A stretch of DNA of 64,000 bases from CAYMYN01 sp964394665 (GTDB lineage: Bacteria; Planctomycetota; UBA1135; GCA-002686595). The notes under the pieces were generated by a model. The model did not search any database, was not told where the DNA came from, and was given only the letters and a program-made list of their open reading frames with translations. A program made the translations under genes and the position numbers. The stretch spans positions 124,001-188,000 of the forward strand of contig CAYMYN010000004.1 of assembly GCA_964394665.1 (NCBI GenBank), in the 5' to 3' direction. This document shows positions 55,602-63,812 of the stretch, piece after piece (position 1 is the stretch's first letter; every line of letters starts with the position of its first letter).

Positions 55602-56240
55602 ATGACGCTGATCCTAGGACGCAAGATGGGCATGACCCAGCTGTTCGCAGGGGACGGCACGCTCACCGGCGTGACCGTCGTCGAAGCGGGCCCCTGTGTC
55701 GTGACCCAGGTGCGAACCCGCGACAACGACGGGTACGACGCGCTCCAGCTCGGCTTCGAGGACGTGCGCGACAAGCTCGTCAAGAAGCCCCAGCGCGGTC
55801 ACTACAAGAAGGCCGGCACGGCCCCCAAGCGTTTCCTCCGCGAGGAACGACTGGAAGCGCCGGCCGAGCTCCAGGTGGGCGACGTCGTGAAGGCCGAGGT
55901 CTTCTCCGTCGGTGACCTCGTCGATGTCATCGGCACCACCAAGGGCCGCGGCTTCGCCGGCACGATCAAGCGCCACGGCTTCCACCGGGGCTCGGAGACC
56001 CACGGCTGCATGAACGTGCGCCAGCCCGGCTCGATCGGCGCATCGGCCTACCCCTCGAGGGTGTTCAAGGGCAAGCGCATGGGTGGCCACATGGGCGACC
56101 GGCGTCAGACGACCAAGAACCTCGAGGTCCTGGCCGTCGACGTTGAGCGCAATCTGCTCTTCATCAAGGGCTCCGTCCCTGGTCCCACCAACGGCTTCGT
56201 CCAGGTGCGCACCGCGCGCACCGGCGTCAAGAAGGGCTGA
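55602..56240 (+). CDS. rplC: 50S ribosomal protein L3
   Basis: The 212-aa L3 reaches the peptidyl transferase centre. MTLILGRKMGMTQLF, TKGRGFAGTIKRHGFHRG and PGSIGASAYPSRVFKGKRMGGHMG are diagnostic. It starts the long L3-to-L15 series. rplD follows after five bases. Confidence 0.96.
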   Translation: MTLILGRKMGMTQLFAGDGTLTGVTVVEAGPCVVTQVRTRDNDGYDALQLGFEDVRDKLVKKPQRGHYKKAGTAPKRFLREERLEAPAELQVGDVVKAEVFSVGDLVDVIGTTKGRGFAGTIKRHGFHRGSETHGCMNVRQPGSIGASAYPSRVFKGKRMGGHMGDRRQTTKNLEVLAVDVERNLLFIKGSVPGPTNGFVQVRTARTGVKKG

Positions 56241-56245
56241 TCGCG

Positions 56246-56893
56246 ATGCAGGTCAAGAGCTACAAGGCGGGCAGCGTCGGCCAGGTCCAGGTCGACGAGA
56301 AGCCCTTCGGCGACAAGATCCTCTACCGCACCCTCAAGGACGCGGTCCAGAGCTACCAGGCGAACCAGCGACAGGGCACGGTCAACACCCGCGGCCGCTC
56401 GGAGGTCTCGGGGAGCAACAAGAAGCCCTGGAAGCAGAAGCACACCGGCCGCGCGCGGGCCGGCGACCGCAAGTCGCCCATCTGGCGCGGCGGCGGAACG
56501 GTCTTCGGTCCCAAGCCCAAGGACTGGTCCTACCACATGCCGGCGAAGGCCCGTCGCGTCGCCCTGCGCAGCGCGCTGGCCGGCAAGCTGCGCGACGACG
56601 AGGTGGTCGTGGCCGACCTGGGTTCCTTCCCGGGGCCCTCGGCCAAGGCCGCGCGCAAGATCCTCTCGGACCTGGGCTCGCCGCGTCGCGCCCTGGTCGT
56701 GCTCGCCCAGCACGACGACAACGTCTGGAAGTCGTTCCGGAACTTCCCCGGCGTCCAAGTGCGGACCGCCATCGACCTGTGCGCCTTCGACGTCGTCGCC
56801 GGCGGCCTGGTGATCACCGAGAAACCCGCCCTGGAGGCCCTCGCCCAACGGGTCGGCCTCACCGCCGCGGCTGAAGGAGGAGCGCAGCGATGA
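56246..56893 (+). CDS. rplD: 50S ribosomal protein L4
   Basis: The 215-aa L4 lines the exit tunnel. The tunnel loop NTRGRSEVSGSNKKPWKQKHTGRARAGDRKSPIWRGGGTVFGP (split over 128 bases of sequence) is recognisable. Its stop overlaps the rplW ATG by four bases. Confidence 0.96.
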   Translation: MQVKSYKAGSVGQVQVDEKPFGDKILYRTLKDAVQSYQANQRQGTVNTRGRSEVSGSNKKPWKQKHTGRARAGDRKSPIWRGGGTVFGPKPKDWSYHMPAKARRVALRSALAGKLRDDEVVVADLGSFPGPSAKAARKILSDLGSPRRALVVLAQHDDNVWKSFRNFPGVQVRTAIDLCAFDVVAGGLVITEKPALEALAQRVGLTAAAEGGAQR

Positions 56894-57180
56894 CTTCCCT
56901 CGACCGACTCTATCGGGTCGTGCGCAAGCCCCACGTGACCGAGAAGGCCACGGACGACACGGTGCGGCGCAACGCCTACCACTTCGAGGTGCCTGCCGGC
57001 GCCAACAAGGTCGAGATCCGCACCGCGGTCGAGCGCCTCTTCGAGGTCAAGGTCCGTGCGGTGAACACCCTGCGTGTGAAGGGCAAGTGGCGCCGCCGCG
57101 GATGGAGCGCGGGGCGGTCCCCGGAGTGGAAGAAGGCGATGGTGACCCTCGAGGAGGGTCAGACCATCGACGTCATCTGA
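56890..57180 (+). CDS. rplW: 50S ribosomal protein L23
   Basis: The 96-aa L23 sits at the tunnel exit and docks SRP and trigger factor. VVRKPHVTEKATD and FEVKVRAVNTLRVKGKWRR are family motifs. It overlaps rplD and is 9 bases from rplB. Confidence 0.96.
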   Translation: MTSLDRLYRVVRKPHVTEKATDDTVRRNAYHFEVPAGANKVEIRTAVERLFEVKVRAVNTLRVKGKWRRRGWSAGRSPEWKKAMVTLEEGQTIDVI

Positions 57181-57189
57181 GGTCACACG

Positions 57190-58020
57190 ATGCCGATCAA
57201 GGTCTACAAGCCCACGTCTCCGGGCCGCCGCGGCGGCAGCGTGCTCGACTACTCGGTGCTCACCGCCAAGGCGCCCGAGAAGAGCCTGCTCGAACCCCTC
57301 AAGCGCACCGGTGGTCGTAACCACCACGGGCGCATCACCTCGCGCCGTCGCGGGGGAGGCAACAAGCGCAAGTACCGGATCATCGACTTCAAGCGCGACA
57401 AGCACGGCGTCCCCGCCCGCGTCGCCGCGCTGGAGTACGACCCGAACCGTTCGGCCCACATCGCCCTGCTGCACTTCGCGGACGGCGAGAAGCGCTACAT
57501 CCTCGCCCCCCTGGGGGTGCGCGAGGGCCAGACCCTCGAGGCCGGCGCCGCGGCCGAGCCCCTGCCGGGCAACGCGCTCCCGCTGTCCAGCATCCCGCTG
57601 GGCCTCGAGATCCACAACATCGAGCTCCAGCCCGGCAAGGGCGGTCAGATCTGTCGCTCGGCCGGGAGCTCGGCCCAGCTCCAGGCCCGCGAAGGCGACT
57701 ACGCCGTCATCCTGATGCCGTCGGGCGAGCTGCGCCGCGTGCACGTACGCTGCATGGCCACGATCGGTCGCGTCGGGAACACCGACCACCAGAACGTGAA
57801 GCTGGGCAAGGCCGGGCGCAACCGGCACCTCGGTCGTCGCCCGAAGGTGCGCGGCACGGCGATGAACCCCCACGACCACCCCATGGGTGGGGGCGAAGGG
57901 CGCACCGCCGGTGGCCGTCACCCCTGCTCGCCGACCGGCGTGTTGTCCAAGGGCGGGCGCACGCGACGCCGCAGCAACCCCACCAACAAGTTCATCATCC
58001 GGCGGCGCAAGTCCCGGTAA
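57190..58020 (+). CDS. rplB: 50S ribosomal protein L2
   Basis: The 276-aa L2 is needed for subunit joining and peptide-bond formation. The RNH-H-GRITSRRRGGGNKRKYRIIDFKR start and the GGGEGRTAGGRHPCSP loop near the end, where the catalytic-region histidine lies, are intact. rpsS follows after 15 bases. Confidence 0.97.
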   Translation: MPIKVYKPTSPGRRGGSVLDYSVLTAKAPEKSLLEPLKRTGGRNHHGRITSRRRGGGNKRKYRIIDFKRDKHGVPARVAALEYDPNRSAHIALLHFADGEKRYILAPLGVREGQTLEAGAAAEPLPGNALPLSSIPLGLEIHNIELQPGKGGQICRSAGSSAQLQAREGDYAVILMPSGELRRVHVRCMATIGRVGNTDHQNVKLGKAGRNRHLGRRPKVRGTAMNPHDHPMGGGEGRTAGGRHPCSPTGVLSKGGRTRRRSNPTNKFIIRRRKSR

Positions 58021-58035
58021 CCAGGAGCTGCTGAC

Positions 58036-58320
58036 ATGTCGCGCAGCCTGAAGAAAGGCCCCTACATCGACCCCAAGCTGGCCATCAAGGTGGCCCGCCA
58101 GAACGAGGCCGGGGACAAGTCCCCGATCAAGACCTGGGCCCGTGCCTGCACGATCCCCCCGGACTTCCTCGGGCACACCTTCCTCGTGCACGACGGCCGC
58201 AAGCACCAGAAGGTCTTCGTCACCGAGGACATGGTCGGTCACAAGCTCGGCGAGTTCTCGCCCACTCGGCAGTTCCGCGGCCACACCAACAAGAAGGAAG
58301 CCACCAAGGCGCGGAAGTGA
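58036..58320 (+). CDS. rpsS: 30S ribosomal protein S19
   Basis: The 94-aa S19 is a 30S head protein. MSRSLKKGPYIDPKL, WARACTIPPDFLGHTFLVHDGRKHQKVFVTEDMVGHKLGEF and FRGHTNK are conserved. Its stop overlaps the rplV start. Confidence 0.97.
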   Translation: MSRSLKKGPYIDPKLAIKVARQNEAGDKSPIKTWARACTIPPDFLGHTFLVHDGRKHQKVFVTEDMVGHKLGEFSPTRQFRGHTNKKEATKARK

Positions 58321-58688
58321 TGGAGTCCTCCAAGCAGTTCGTCGCGCGGCATCGTTTTGCCCGCATCACGGCCCGCAAGGCGCGTCTGGTCGCGGACATG
58401 ATCCGCGGCCGCTCGGCCAACGAGGCCCTGCAGACCCTGGAGTTCTCGCCCCGCCGGGGCGCGGCCTTCTACCTGAACGTGCTGCGCTCGGCGATCGCGA
58501 ACGCCAGCCAGGACGAGAGCGTGAACCCCAACCGCCTGGTGGTCAGCGACTGCCGCGCGGACGACGGCCCGCTGCTCAACAACCGGATGCGCTGGCGTCC
58601 GGGTCCCCAGGGGCGCGCGATGCCCTTCTCCAAACGGACCAGCCACCTGACCGTGGGCGTCCAAGAGCTGCCTGAGGAAGGCGCGTAG
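58320..58688 (+). CDS. rplV: 50S ribosomal protein L22
   Basis: The 122-aa L22 forms part of the exit tunnel. RITARKARLVADMIRGRSANEALQTL and RMRWRPGPQGRAMPFSKRTSH are diagnostic. The ATG at 58320 overlaps the rpsS stop by one base; the GTG three bases earlier is an alternative. Confidence 0.96.
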   Translation: MESSKQFVARHRFARITARKARLVADMIRGRSANEALQTLEFSPRRGAAFYLNVLRSAIANASQDESVNPNRLVVSDCRADDGPLLNNRMRWRPGPQGRAMPFSKRTSHLTVGVQELPEEGA

Positions 58689-58701
58689 GAACGGCCAGAA
58701 C

Positions 58702-59523
58702 ATGGGACAGAAGATCCATCCGATCGGATTCCGCATCGGCACCATCGAGCCCTGGCGCTCGCGTTGGTACGCCGGGAAGAAGGACTTCCCGCGCCTGATC
58801 GTCCAGGACCGCAAGATCCGTGACCACATCGCCAAGGAGTTCAGCTCCGCCGGCGTCCCGCGGGTCGAGATCGAGCGCAGCGGCGAGGCCGTCAACGTCA
58901 TCATCTACACGGCCCGCCCCGGCGTGCTCGTCGGGCGCAAGGGCGTGCGCGTCGAGCAGCTCAAGAAGGACCTCGAGGACATGGCGGGCCTGACGGTCCA
59001 CCTGACCCTGCACGAGATCAAGCGCCCCGAGCTCGAGGCGAAGCTCGTCGCGGAGGTGATCGCCGAGGCCCTCGAGAAGCGCATGGCCTTCCGCCGCGCC
59101 ATCAAGCGCGCCATCCAGACCACGATCCAGGCCGGCGCCAAGGGCGTGAAGGTCGAGGTCAGTGGGCGCCTGGGCGGCTCGGACATGGCGCGCACGACCA
59201 AGGAGCGCGAGGGACGCGTGCCGCTCTCCACGCTCCAGGCACACGTCGACTTCGGTCTGGCCCTGGCCCGCACGACCTACGGGATCATCGGCGTCAAGGT
59301 CTGGATCTACAAAGGCGACATCGAGCGCGGCAAGAAGATCGACTTCCGTCAGACCCTGAGCATGACCCGCGGCGAGCGTCCCCAAGGGCGCTTCGAGCGC
59401 GGCCCCGGTCGCCCGGGCGATCGCGGTCCCGGTAGGGGCGGCGAACGTGGCGGCGGCGGCGGCGGCGGTCGCTCCGGCGGCGGTGGTGGTGGGGGCGGCC
59501 GCGGCCGCGGGGGGGCTCGCTGA
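58702..59523 (+). CDS. rpsC: 30S ribosomal protein S3 with Gly-rich tail
   Basis: The 273-aa S3 has the KH domain (VLVGRKGVRVEQLKKDLE) and the C-terminal domain (QTTIQAGAKGVKVEVSGRLGGSDMARTTKEREGRVPLSTL) of the mRNA-entry helicase. After residue ~222 comes an extra tail of ~48 residues, nearly all Gly, Arg and Pro, ending RGRGGAR. E. coli S3 (233 aa) lacks it. Such a tail could bind RNA. Its stop overlaps the rplP ATG by one base. Confidence 0.96.
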   Translation: MGQKIHPIGFRIGTIEPWRSRWYAGKKDFPRLIVQDRKIRDHIAKEFSSAGVPRVEIERSGEAVNVIIYTARPGVLVGRKGVRVEQLKKDLEDMAGLTVHLTLHEIKRPELEAKLVAEVIAEALEKRMAFRRAIKRAIQTTIQAGAKGVKVEVSGRLGGSDMARTTKEREGRVPLSTLQAHVDFGLALARTTYGIIGVKVWIYKGDIERGKKIDFRQTLSMTRGERPQGRFERGPGRPGDRGPGRGGERGGGGGGGRSGGGGGGGGRGRGGAR

Positions 59524-59942
59524 TGGCCCTCATGCCCAAGCGCTCGAAGCACCGCAAGGTGTTCCGGGGCCGCATGCGCGGCGTCGCCACGCGCGGCAAC
59601 CGGGTCTCCTTCGGTGACTTCGGCCTGATGTCCCTCGACTACGGCTGGCTCAGCGGCCGTCACATCGAGGCCGGCCGGGTCGCGGCGAACCGCGCCACCG
59701 GCGGCGCGGCCAAGATCTGGATCCGGATCTTCCCCCACAAGCCCATCTCGGCCAAGCCGGCCGAGACCCGCATGGGCAAGGGCAAGGGCGACGTCGACTT
59801 CTGGGCGGCCGAGGTCAAGCCCGGAACCATCCTCTACGAACTCGGTGGGATCCCCGAGGAGAAGGCCAAGCTGGCCTTCAAGCGGGTCGCCCACAAGATG
59901 CCCATCAAGGTGAAGCTGGTCCGGCGCCTGCCGTCGACCTGA
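59523..59942 (+). CDS. rplP: 50S ribosomal protein L16
   Basis: The 139-aa L16 contacts tRNA at the A site. MLMPKR-like LMPKRSKHRKVFRGR, GRVAANRATGGAAKIWIRIFPHKPISAKPAETRMGKGKG and the C-terminal MPIKVKLV are clear. The ATG overlaps the rpsC stop (TGATG). rpmC is 31 bases on. Confidence 0.96.
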   Translation: MALMPKRSKHRKVFRGRMRGVATRGNRVSFGDFGLMSLDYGWLSGRHIEAGRVAANRATGGAAKIWIRIFPHKPISAKPAETRMGKGKGDVDFWAAEVKPGTILYELGGIPEEKAKLAFKRVAHKMPIKVKLVRRLPST

Positions 59943-59973
59943 GCGCGCCGCTTCCACGCACGGGGCTGAACCG

Positions 59974-60192
59974 ATGAAGGCCGAAGAAATCCGAAGCAAG
60001 ACCGAGTCCGAGCTCGACTACGAGCGCGCGAAGCTGGAGAAGGAGCTGTTCGAACTGCGCTTCAAGGCGGGTTCGGAGAGCCTGGCCAGCCCCGCCCGCA
60101 TCCGCGAGGCGCGGCGCTCGATCGCGCGCATCAAGACCATCCAGCACGAGCGGGCCCTGGGCGTCCGCGGACAGGAGCCTCGTAACCGATGA
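59974..60192 (+). CDS. rpmC: 50S ribosomal protein L29
   Basis: The 72-aa L29 lies near the tunnel exit. It is two helices with KAEEIR at the start and SLASPARIREARRSIARIKTI in the second helix. Its stop overlaps the rpsQ ATG. Confidence 0.94.
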   Translation: MKAEEIRSKTESELDYERAKLEKELFELRFKAGSESLASPARIREARRSIARIKTIQHERALGVRGQEPRNR

Positions 60193-60521
60193 GCGCCACC
60201 GACACGAACCGACCCGCGGCGAGCGGGACCCAGACCGCGCAGGACCGCAACCGCCGGCGCGTACTCTGGGGAGTCGTCGTCAGCGACCGGATGGACAAGA
60301 CCATCACGGTGCGCGTCGAACGACGCATGCGTCACCCCAAGTACGCCAAGTTCATCCGCAAGCACAAGAAGTACCACGCCCACGACGAGCAGGGCGAGGC
60401 GCGCGTGGGCGACACGGTGGAGATCGTCGAGACCCGTCCGCTGTCGAAGATCAAGCGCTTCCGCCTGCAGCGGGTGATGGAGCGCGCGAAGATCTCGCAG
60501 GCCGAGGGAGGTGAGCTATGA
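60189..60521 (+). CDS. rpsQ: 30S ribosomal protein S17
   Basis: The 110-aa S17 is longer than the 84-aa E. coli form because of a ~25-residue N-terminal extension rich in Thr, Asn and Arg. The core LWGVVVSDRMDKTITVRVERRMRHPKY and VGDTVEIVETRPLSKIKRFRL is standard. Its stop overlaps the rplN ATG, with an AGGTGA site just upstream. Confidence 0.95.
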   Translation: MSATDTNRPAASGTQTAQDRNRRRVLWGVVVSDRMDKTITVRVERRMRHPKYAKFIRKHKKYHAHDEQGEARVGDTVEIVETRPLSKIKRFRLQRVMERAKISQAEGGEL

Positions 60522-60886
60522 TCCAGATGCAGACCTACCTCGACGTCGCCGACAACACCGGCGCCAAGCAGGTCCAGTGCATCAAGGTCCTGGGCGGCAC
60601 CCATCGGCGATACGCCGGCCTGGGTGACATCATCGTGGCCTCGGTCAAGAAGGCCATGCCCGGTTCCGAGGTCAAGCCCGGCACCGTGGTGAAGGGTGTC
60701 ATCGTCCGCGTCCGCAAGAGCACCCGCCGGAAGGACGGGAGCTACGTGCGCTTCGACCAGAACGCCCTCGTGCTGGTCGACCAGGAGGGCAACCCCAAGG
60801 GTACGCGCATCTTCGGAGCCGTCGCCCGCGAGCTGCGGGAGCGCAACTTCATGAAGATCATCTCGTTGGCGCAGGAGGTGGTGTGA
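60518..60886 (+). CDS. rplN: 50S ribosomal protein L14
   Basis: The 122-aa L14 is at the subunit interface. MIQMQTYLDVADNTGAKQVQCIKVLGG, VKGVIVRVRKSTRRKDGSYVRFDQNALVL and GTRIFGAVARELRERNFMKIISLA are conserved without change of length. Confidence 0.97.
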   Translation: MIQMQTYLDVADNTGAKQVQCIKVLGGTHRRYAGLGDIIVASVKKAMPGSEVKPGTVVKGVIVRVRKSTRRKDGSYVRFDQNALVLVDQEGNPKGTRIFGAVARELRERNFMKIISLAQEVV

Positions 60887-61149
60887 TGCACGTGCGCAAG
60901 GGCGACCGCGTGATCGTGATCACCGGCAACGACAAGGGCACGGTGGGCGAGGTGACCCAGACCCTCCGCAAGGAAGGTCGGGTCGTGGTGCAGGGCGTGA
61001 ACCTGCGCTGGAAACACCGCAAGCCGAGCCAGCAGAACCCCAAGGGCGAGCGTGTCCAGATCGAGTGCCCGATCCACGCCAGCAACGTGATGCTGTACGA
61101 CGCCGCGACGGGCAAAGGGACGCGCAAGCGGCCCGCAGAGGTGAGCTGA
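60886..61149 (+). CDS. rplX: 50S ribosomal protein L24
   Basis: The 87-aa L24 starts assembly of the 50S subunit. A KOW motif (KGDRVIVITGNDKGTVGEV) opens it and NPKGERVQIECPIHASNVMLYD closes it. I choose the ATG because AGGAGG lies 7 bases upstream; a GTG three bases earlier would be only 4 bases away. Confidence 0.95.
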   Translation: MHVRKGDRVIVITGNDKGTVGEVTQTLRKEGRVVVQGVNLRWKHRKPSQQNPKGERVQIECPIHASNVMLYDAATGKGTRKRPAEVS

Positions 61150-61152
61150 GCG

Positions 61153-61710
61153 ATGTCCCCCCGATTGCGAGAGAAGTACAAGGCTGAAGTCGTCCCGGTG
61201 CTCAAGCAGCGCTTCGGGATCGAGAACGATCTGGCCGTCCCGCGGCTGGAGAAGATCGTCGTCAACATGGGCGTCAAGGGCGCGGTGGAGAACAAGTCCC
61301 GCCTGGACGCCGCCCTGCGCGACATGGCCACGATCACCGGGCAGCGGCCCACGATCCGCAAGGCGAAGAAGTCCATCGCGGGCTTCAAGCTGCGCGAGGG
61401 CATGCCGATCGCCTGCGCCGTCACCCTGCGCAGCGCCCGGATGTGGGAGTTCGCCGACCGCCTGATCAGCCTGGTCCTGCCCCGGATCCGCGACTTCCGC
61501 GGCGTGAAGAACAAGCTCGACGGGCGGGGCAACTACACCCTGGGCCTCGGCGAGCAGATCCTCTTCCCTGAGATCGACTTCGACAAGGTCGAGTTCACCC
61601 AGGGCATGGACGTGACCTTCGTGACGTCCGCCGGCGACGACGAGCGGGGCTTCGCGCTGCTCAAGGGGCTGGGGATGCCCTTCCAGGAACGCGCCGAGGG
61701 CAAGAACTAG
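61153..61710 (+). CDS. rplE: 50S ribosomal protein L5
   Basis: The 185-aa L5 binds 5S rRNA. RLREKYKAEVVPVLKQRFG, EKIVVNMGVKGAVENK, ITGQRPTIRKAKKSIAGFKLREGMPIACAVTLR and FPEIDFDKVEFTQGMDVTFVT are diagnostic. Confidence 0.97.
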   Translation: MSPRLREKYKAEVVPVLKQRFGIENDLAVPRLEKIVVNMGVKGAVENKSRLDAALRDMATITGQRPTIRKAKKSIAGFKLREGMPIACAVTLRSARMWEFADRLISLVLPRIRDFRGVKNKLDGRGNYTLGLGEQILFPEIDFDKVEFTQGMDVTFVTSAGDDERGFALLKGLGMPFQERAEGKN

Positions 61711-61718
61711 GACCCGTC

Positions 61719-61904
61719 ATGGCCAAGACCTCAATGATCGTGCGGGCGAACCGACCGCCCAAGTTCAAGACCCGGGGCTACCGCCGCTGCAACCTCTGCG
61801 GGCGAGCGCGCGCCGTGTATCGCAAGTTCGGGATCTGCCGCATCTGCATGCGCGACATGGCCCACCGGGGCGAGATCCCCGGCATGCGCAAGTCCTCGTG
61901 GTAG
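61719..61904 (+). CDS. rpsN: 30S ribosomal protein S14, zinc type (type Z)
   Basis: The 61-aa S14 keeps both CXXC pairs (RCNLCGR and ICRICMRD), so it binds zinc and is the short ancestral type. It lies between rplE and rpsH as usual. Confidence 0.97.
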   Translation: MAKTSMIVRANRPPKFKTRGYRRCNLCGRARAVYRKFGICRICMRDMAHRGEIPGMRKSSW

Positions 61905-61920
61905 GGAGTAGAAGACCATC

Positions 61921-62316
61921 ATGTTGACCGATCCCGTCGCTGACCTCCTGACGCGTATCCGGAACGCCAACTCGATCGGACGCAAGTCCGTCGACATCCC
62001 GGCGTCCAAGCTGAAGGTCCACATCGTCCAGGTGCTGAAGGACGAGGGTTTCATCGCGGGCTACGAGGTTCTCGAGGGAGAGCCCCGCAGCACCCTGCGC
62101 GTCCGCCTGCGCTACGGCCCCGACGGCGAGCAGGTCATCCGCTCGATCCAGCGCGTGAGCAAGCCGGGTCGCCGCATCTACCGCCGCGCGGACGACATCA
62201 AGCCCGCGCTGCGCGGGATGGGCATGTTCGTGATGTCGACCCCCCGGGGCGTGCTCTCCGACCGCCAGGCGCGGGAGGCCCACGTCGGCGGCGAGATCCT
62301 CTGCGAGGTGTACTGA
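61921..62316 (+). CDS. rpsH: 30S ribosomal protein S8
   Basis: The 131-aa S8 binds 16S rRNA and can regulate the spc operon. DPVADLLTRIRNANS, RISKPGRRIYRR-like RVSKPGRRIYRRADD, and FVMSTPRGVLSDRQAREAHVGGEILCEVY are conserved. Confidence 0.97.
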   Translation: MLTDPVADLLTRIRNANSIGRKSVDIPASKLKVHIVQVLKDEGFIAGYEVLEGEPRSTLRVRLRYGPDGEQVIRSIQRVSKPGRRIYRRADDIKPALRGMGMFVMSTPRGVLSDRQAREAHVGGEILCEVY

Positions 62317-62319
62317 GCC

Positions 62320-62868
62320 ATGTCCCGCATCGGAAGACAACCCGTCGCCATCCCCGCCGGCGTGACCTTGACCGCCCGCGAGCGTCAGGTCCAGGTCAAG
62401 GGACCCAAGGGCGAGCTGTCCATGCACCTGCGCCCCGAAATCGACCTCACCGTCGAGGGCCAGGAAGTGTCGGTGCAGCCCAACGGGCGCGGCGGTGCCC
62501 GCCAAGCTCGGGCGTACCACGGCCTGACCCGGGCGCTGCTCGCCAACATGGTCGAGGGCGTCAGCAAGGGCTTCGAGAAGAAGCTCGAGATCCAGGGTGT
62601 CGGTTGGAACGCCCAGGCCCAGGGCGGCACCAAGCTCCAGCTCAACATCGGCTTCTGCCACCCCGTCCAGATCGCCATGCCCCAGGGCGTGAGCGTCGAG
62701 ACCCCCAACAACACCACCGTCATCCTGCGCGGCCCCGACAAGCAGGTGGTGGGCCAGATCGCGGCCGTCATCCGCAAGGTGCGCCCGCCGGAACCGTACA
62801 AGGGCAAGGGCATCCGCTACGCCGGCGAGTTCGTGCGGCGCAAGTCCGGGAAGTCCTTCGGGAGCTGA
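62320..62868 (+). CDS. rplF: 50S ribosomal protein L6
   Basis: The 182-aa L6 sits near the GTPase centre. MSRIGRQPVAIPAGV, the first repeat with VKGPKGEL, and the second repeat with VRPPEPYKGKGIRYAGEFVRRKSGKS are diagnostic. rplR starts two bases after the stop. Confidence 0.97.
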   Translation: MSRIGRQPVAIPAGVTLTARERQVQVKGPKGELSMHLRPEIDLTVEGQEVSVQPNGRGGARQARAYHGLTRALLANMVEGVSKGFEKKLEIQGVGWNAQAQGGTKLQLNIGFCHPVQIAMPQGVSVETPNNTTVILRGPDKQVVGQIAAVIRKVRPPEPYKGKGIRYAGEFVRRKSGKSFGS

Positions 62869-62870
62869 CC

Positions 62871-63239
62871 ATGAAGCAGATCTTGCTGAAGAACAAGCGC
62901 CGGTTCCGCCGTCGCAACAGCTTGCGCCTCCGCCTGCGGCGGGAGAGCACGGCCCCCCGTCTGTCCATCCAGCGCTCCCTGAAGCACTTCTACGGACAGA
63001 TCATCGACGATGGCCAGGGGCACACCCTGGTGCACGTCTCGAGCACGACCCGCGCGCTCCGCGACGAGCTCGCGGGCAAGCCCAAGACCGAACAGGCCCG
63101 AGTGCTGGGGGCGGAGCTCGCCCGCCGCGCCAAGGAGAAGGGCGTTCAGCGCGTCGTGTTCGACCGCGGCCACTCCAAGTACCACGGCCGCGTCAAGGCG
63201 TTCGCCGACGCCGCGCGCGAGGGCGGCCTCCAGTTCTAG
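62871..63239 (+). CDS. rplR: 50S ribosomal protein L18
   Basis: The 122-aa L18 binds 5S rRNA. RFRRRNSLRLRLR, RLSIQRSLKHFYGQIIDD, VLGAELARRAKEKGVQRVVFDRGHSKYHGRVKAFADAAREGGLQF are conserved. rpsE follows after 43 bases. Confidence 0.96.
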   Translation: MKQILLKNKRRFRRRNSLRLRLRRESTAPRLSIQRSLKHFYGQIIDDGQGHTLVHVSSTTRALRDELAGKPKTEQARVLGAELARRAKEKGVQRVVFDRGHSKYHGRVKAFADAAREGGLQF

Positions 63240-63282
63240 CGTTCCGCTGCTCCCGCCCGCGTCCAACGAGATTCGATTGCCG

Positions 63283-63798
63283 ATGAAGATCAAGAACCAG
63301 AGCCTGGACTCCCTCGAGGTCGAGGAGATCGCAGACGACCTGACCGAGACCCTGGTCAAGGTGAACCGCTCCGCCGCCGTGGTGAAGGGCGGCCGGCGTT
63401 TCTCGTTCTCCGCTCTCTCCGTGGTGGGCAACCGCGGCGGGGTCGTCGGCTACGGCTTCGGGAAGGCCCGCCAGGTCCCCGGCGCCATCGAGAAGGCTGC
63501 CAAGGACGGGCGCAAGCACCTGCAGCGCGTACCGATCGTCGACGAGGGCACCATCCCGCACGAGGTCACGGGGCGCTTCTGCAGCTCCGAGATCCGCATG
63601 CTGCCCGCCTCGGCGGGTACCGGCATCATCGCCTGCTCCTCGGTGCGAGCCGTGTGCGAGATGGCGGGGATCCGCAACATCCTCACCAAGTCCTACGGGT
63701 CCAACAACCCGGTCAACCTGGTCAAGGCGACCCTCGACGCCCTGGCCCAACTGCGTACGCGTGAACAGGTCCGCGAACTGCGCGGCGTCGAAGTCTGA
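63283..63798 (+). CDS. rpsE: 30S ribosomal protein S5
   Basis: The 171-aa S5 affects decoding accuracy. VVKGGRRFSFSALSVVGNRGGVVGYGFGKARQVPGAIEKA and the C-terminal GTGIIACSSVRAVCEMAGIRNILTKSYGSNNPVNLVKAT are diagnostic. In most bacteria rpmD (L30) follows; here the next start, rplO, is only 14 bases beyond. Confidence 0.97.
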   Translation: MKIKNQSLDSLEVEEIADDLTETLVKVNRSAAVVKGGRRFSFSALSVVGNRGGVVGYGFGKARQVPGAIEKAAKDGRKHLQRVPIVDEGTIPHEVTGRFCSSEIRMLPASAGTGIIACSSVRAVCEMAGIRNILTKSYGSNNPVNLVKATLDALAQLRTREQVRELRGVEV

Positions 63799-63812
63799 GC
63801 GGAAGGAACGCC

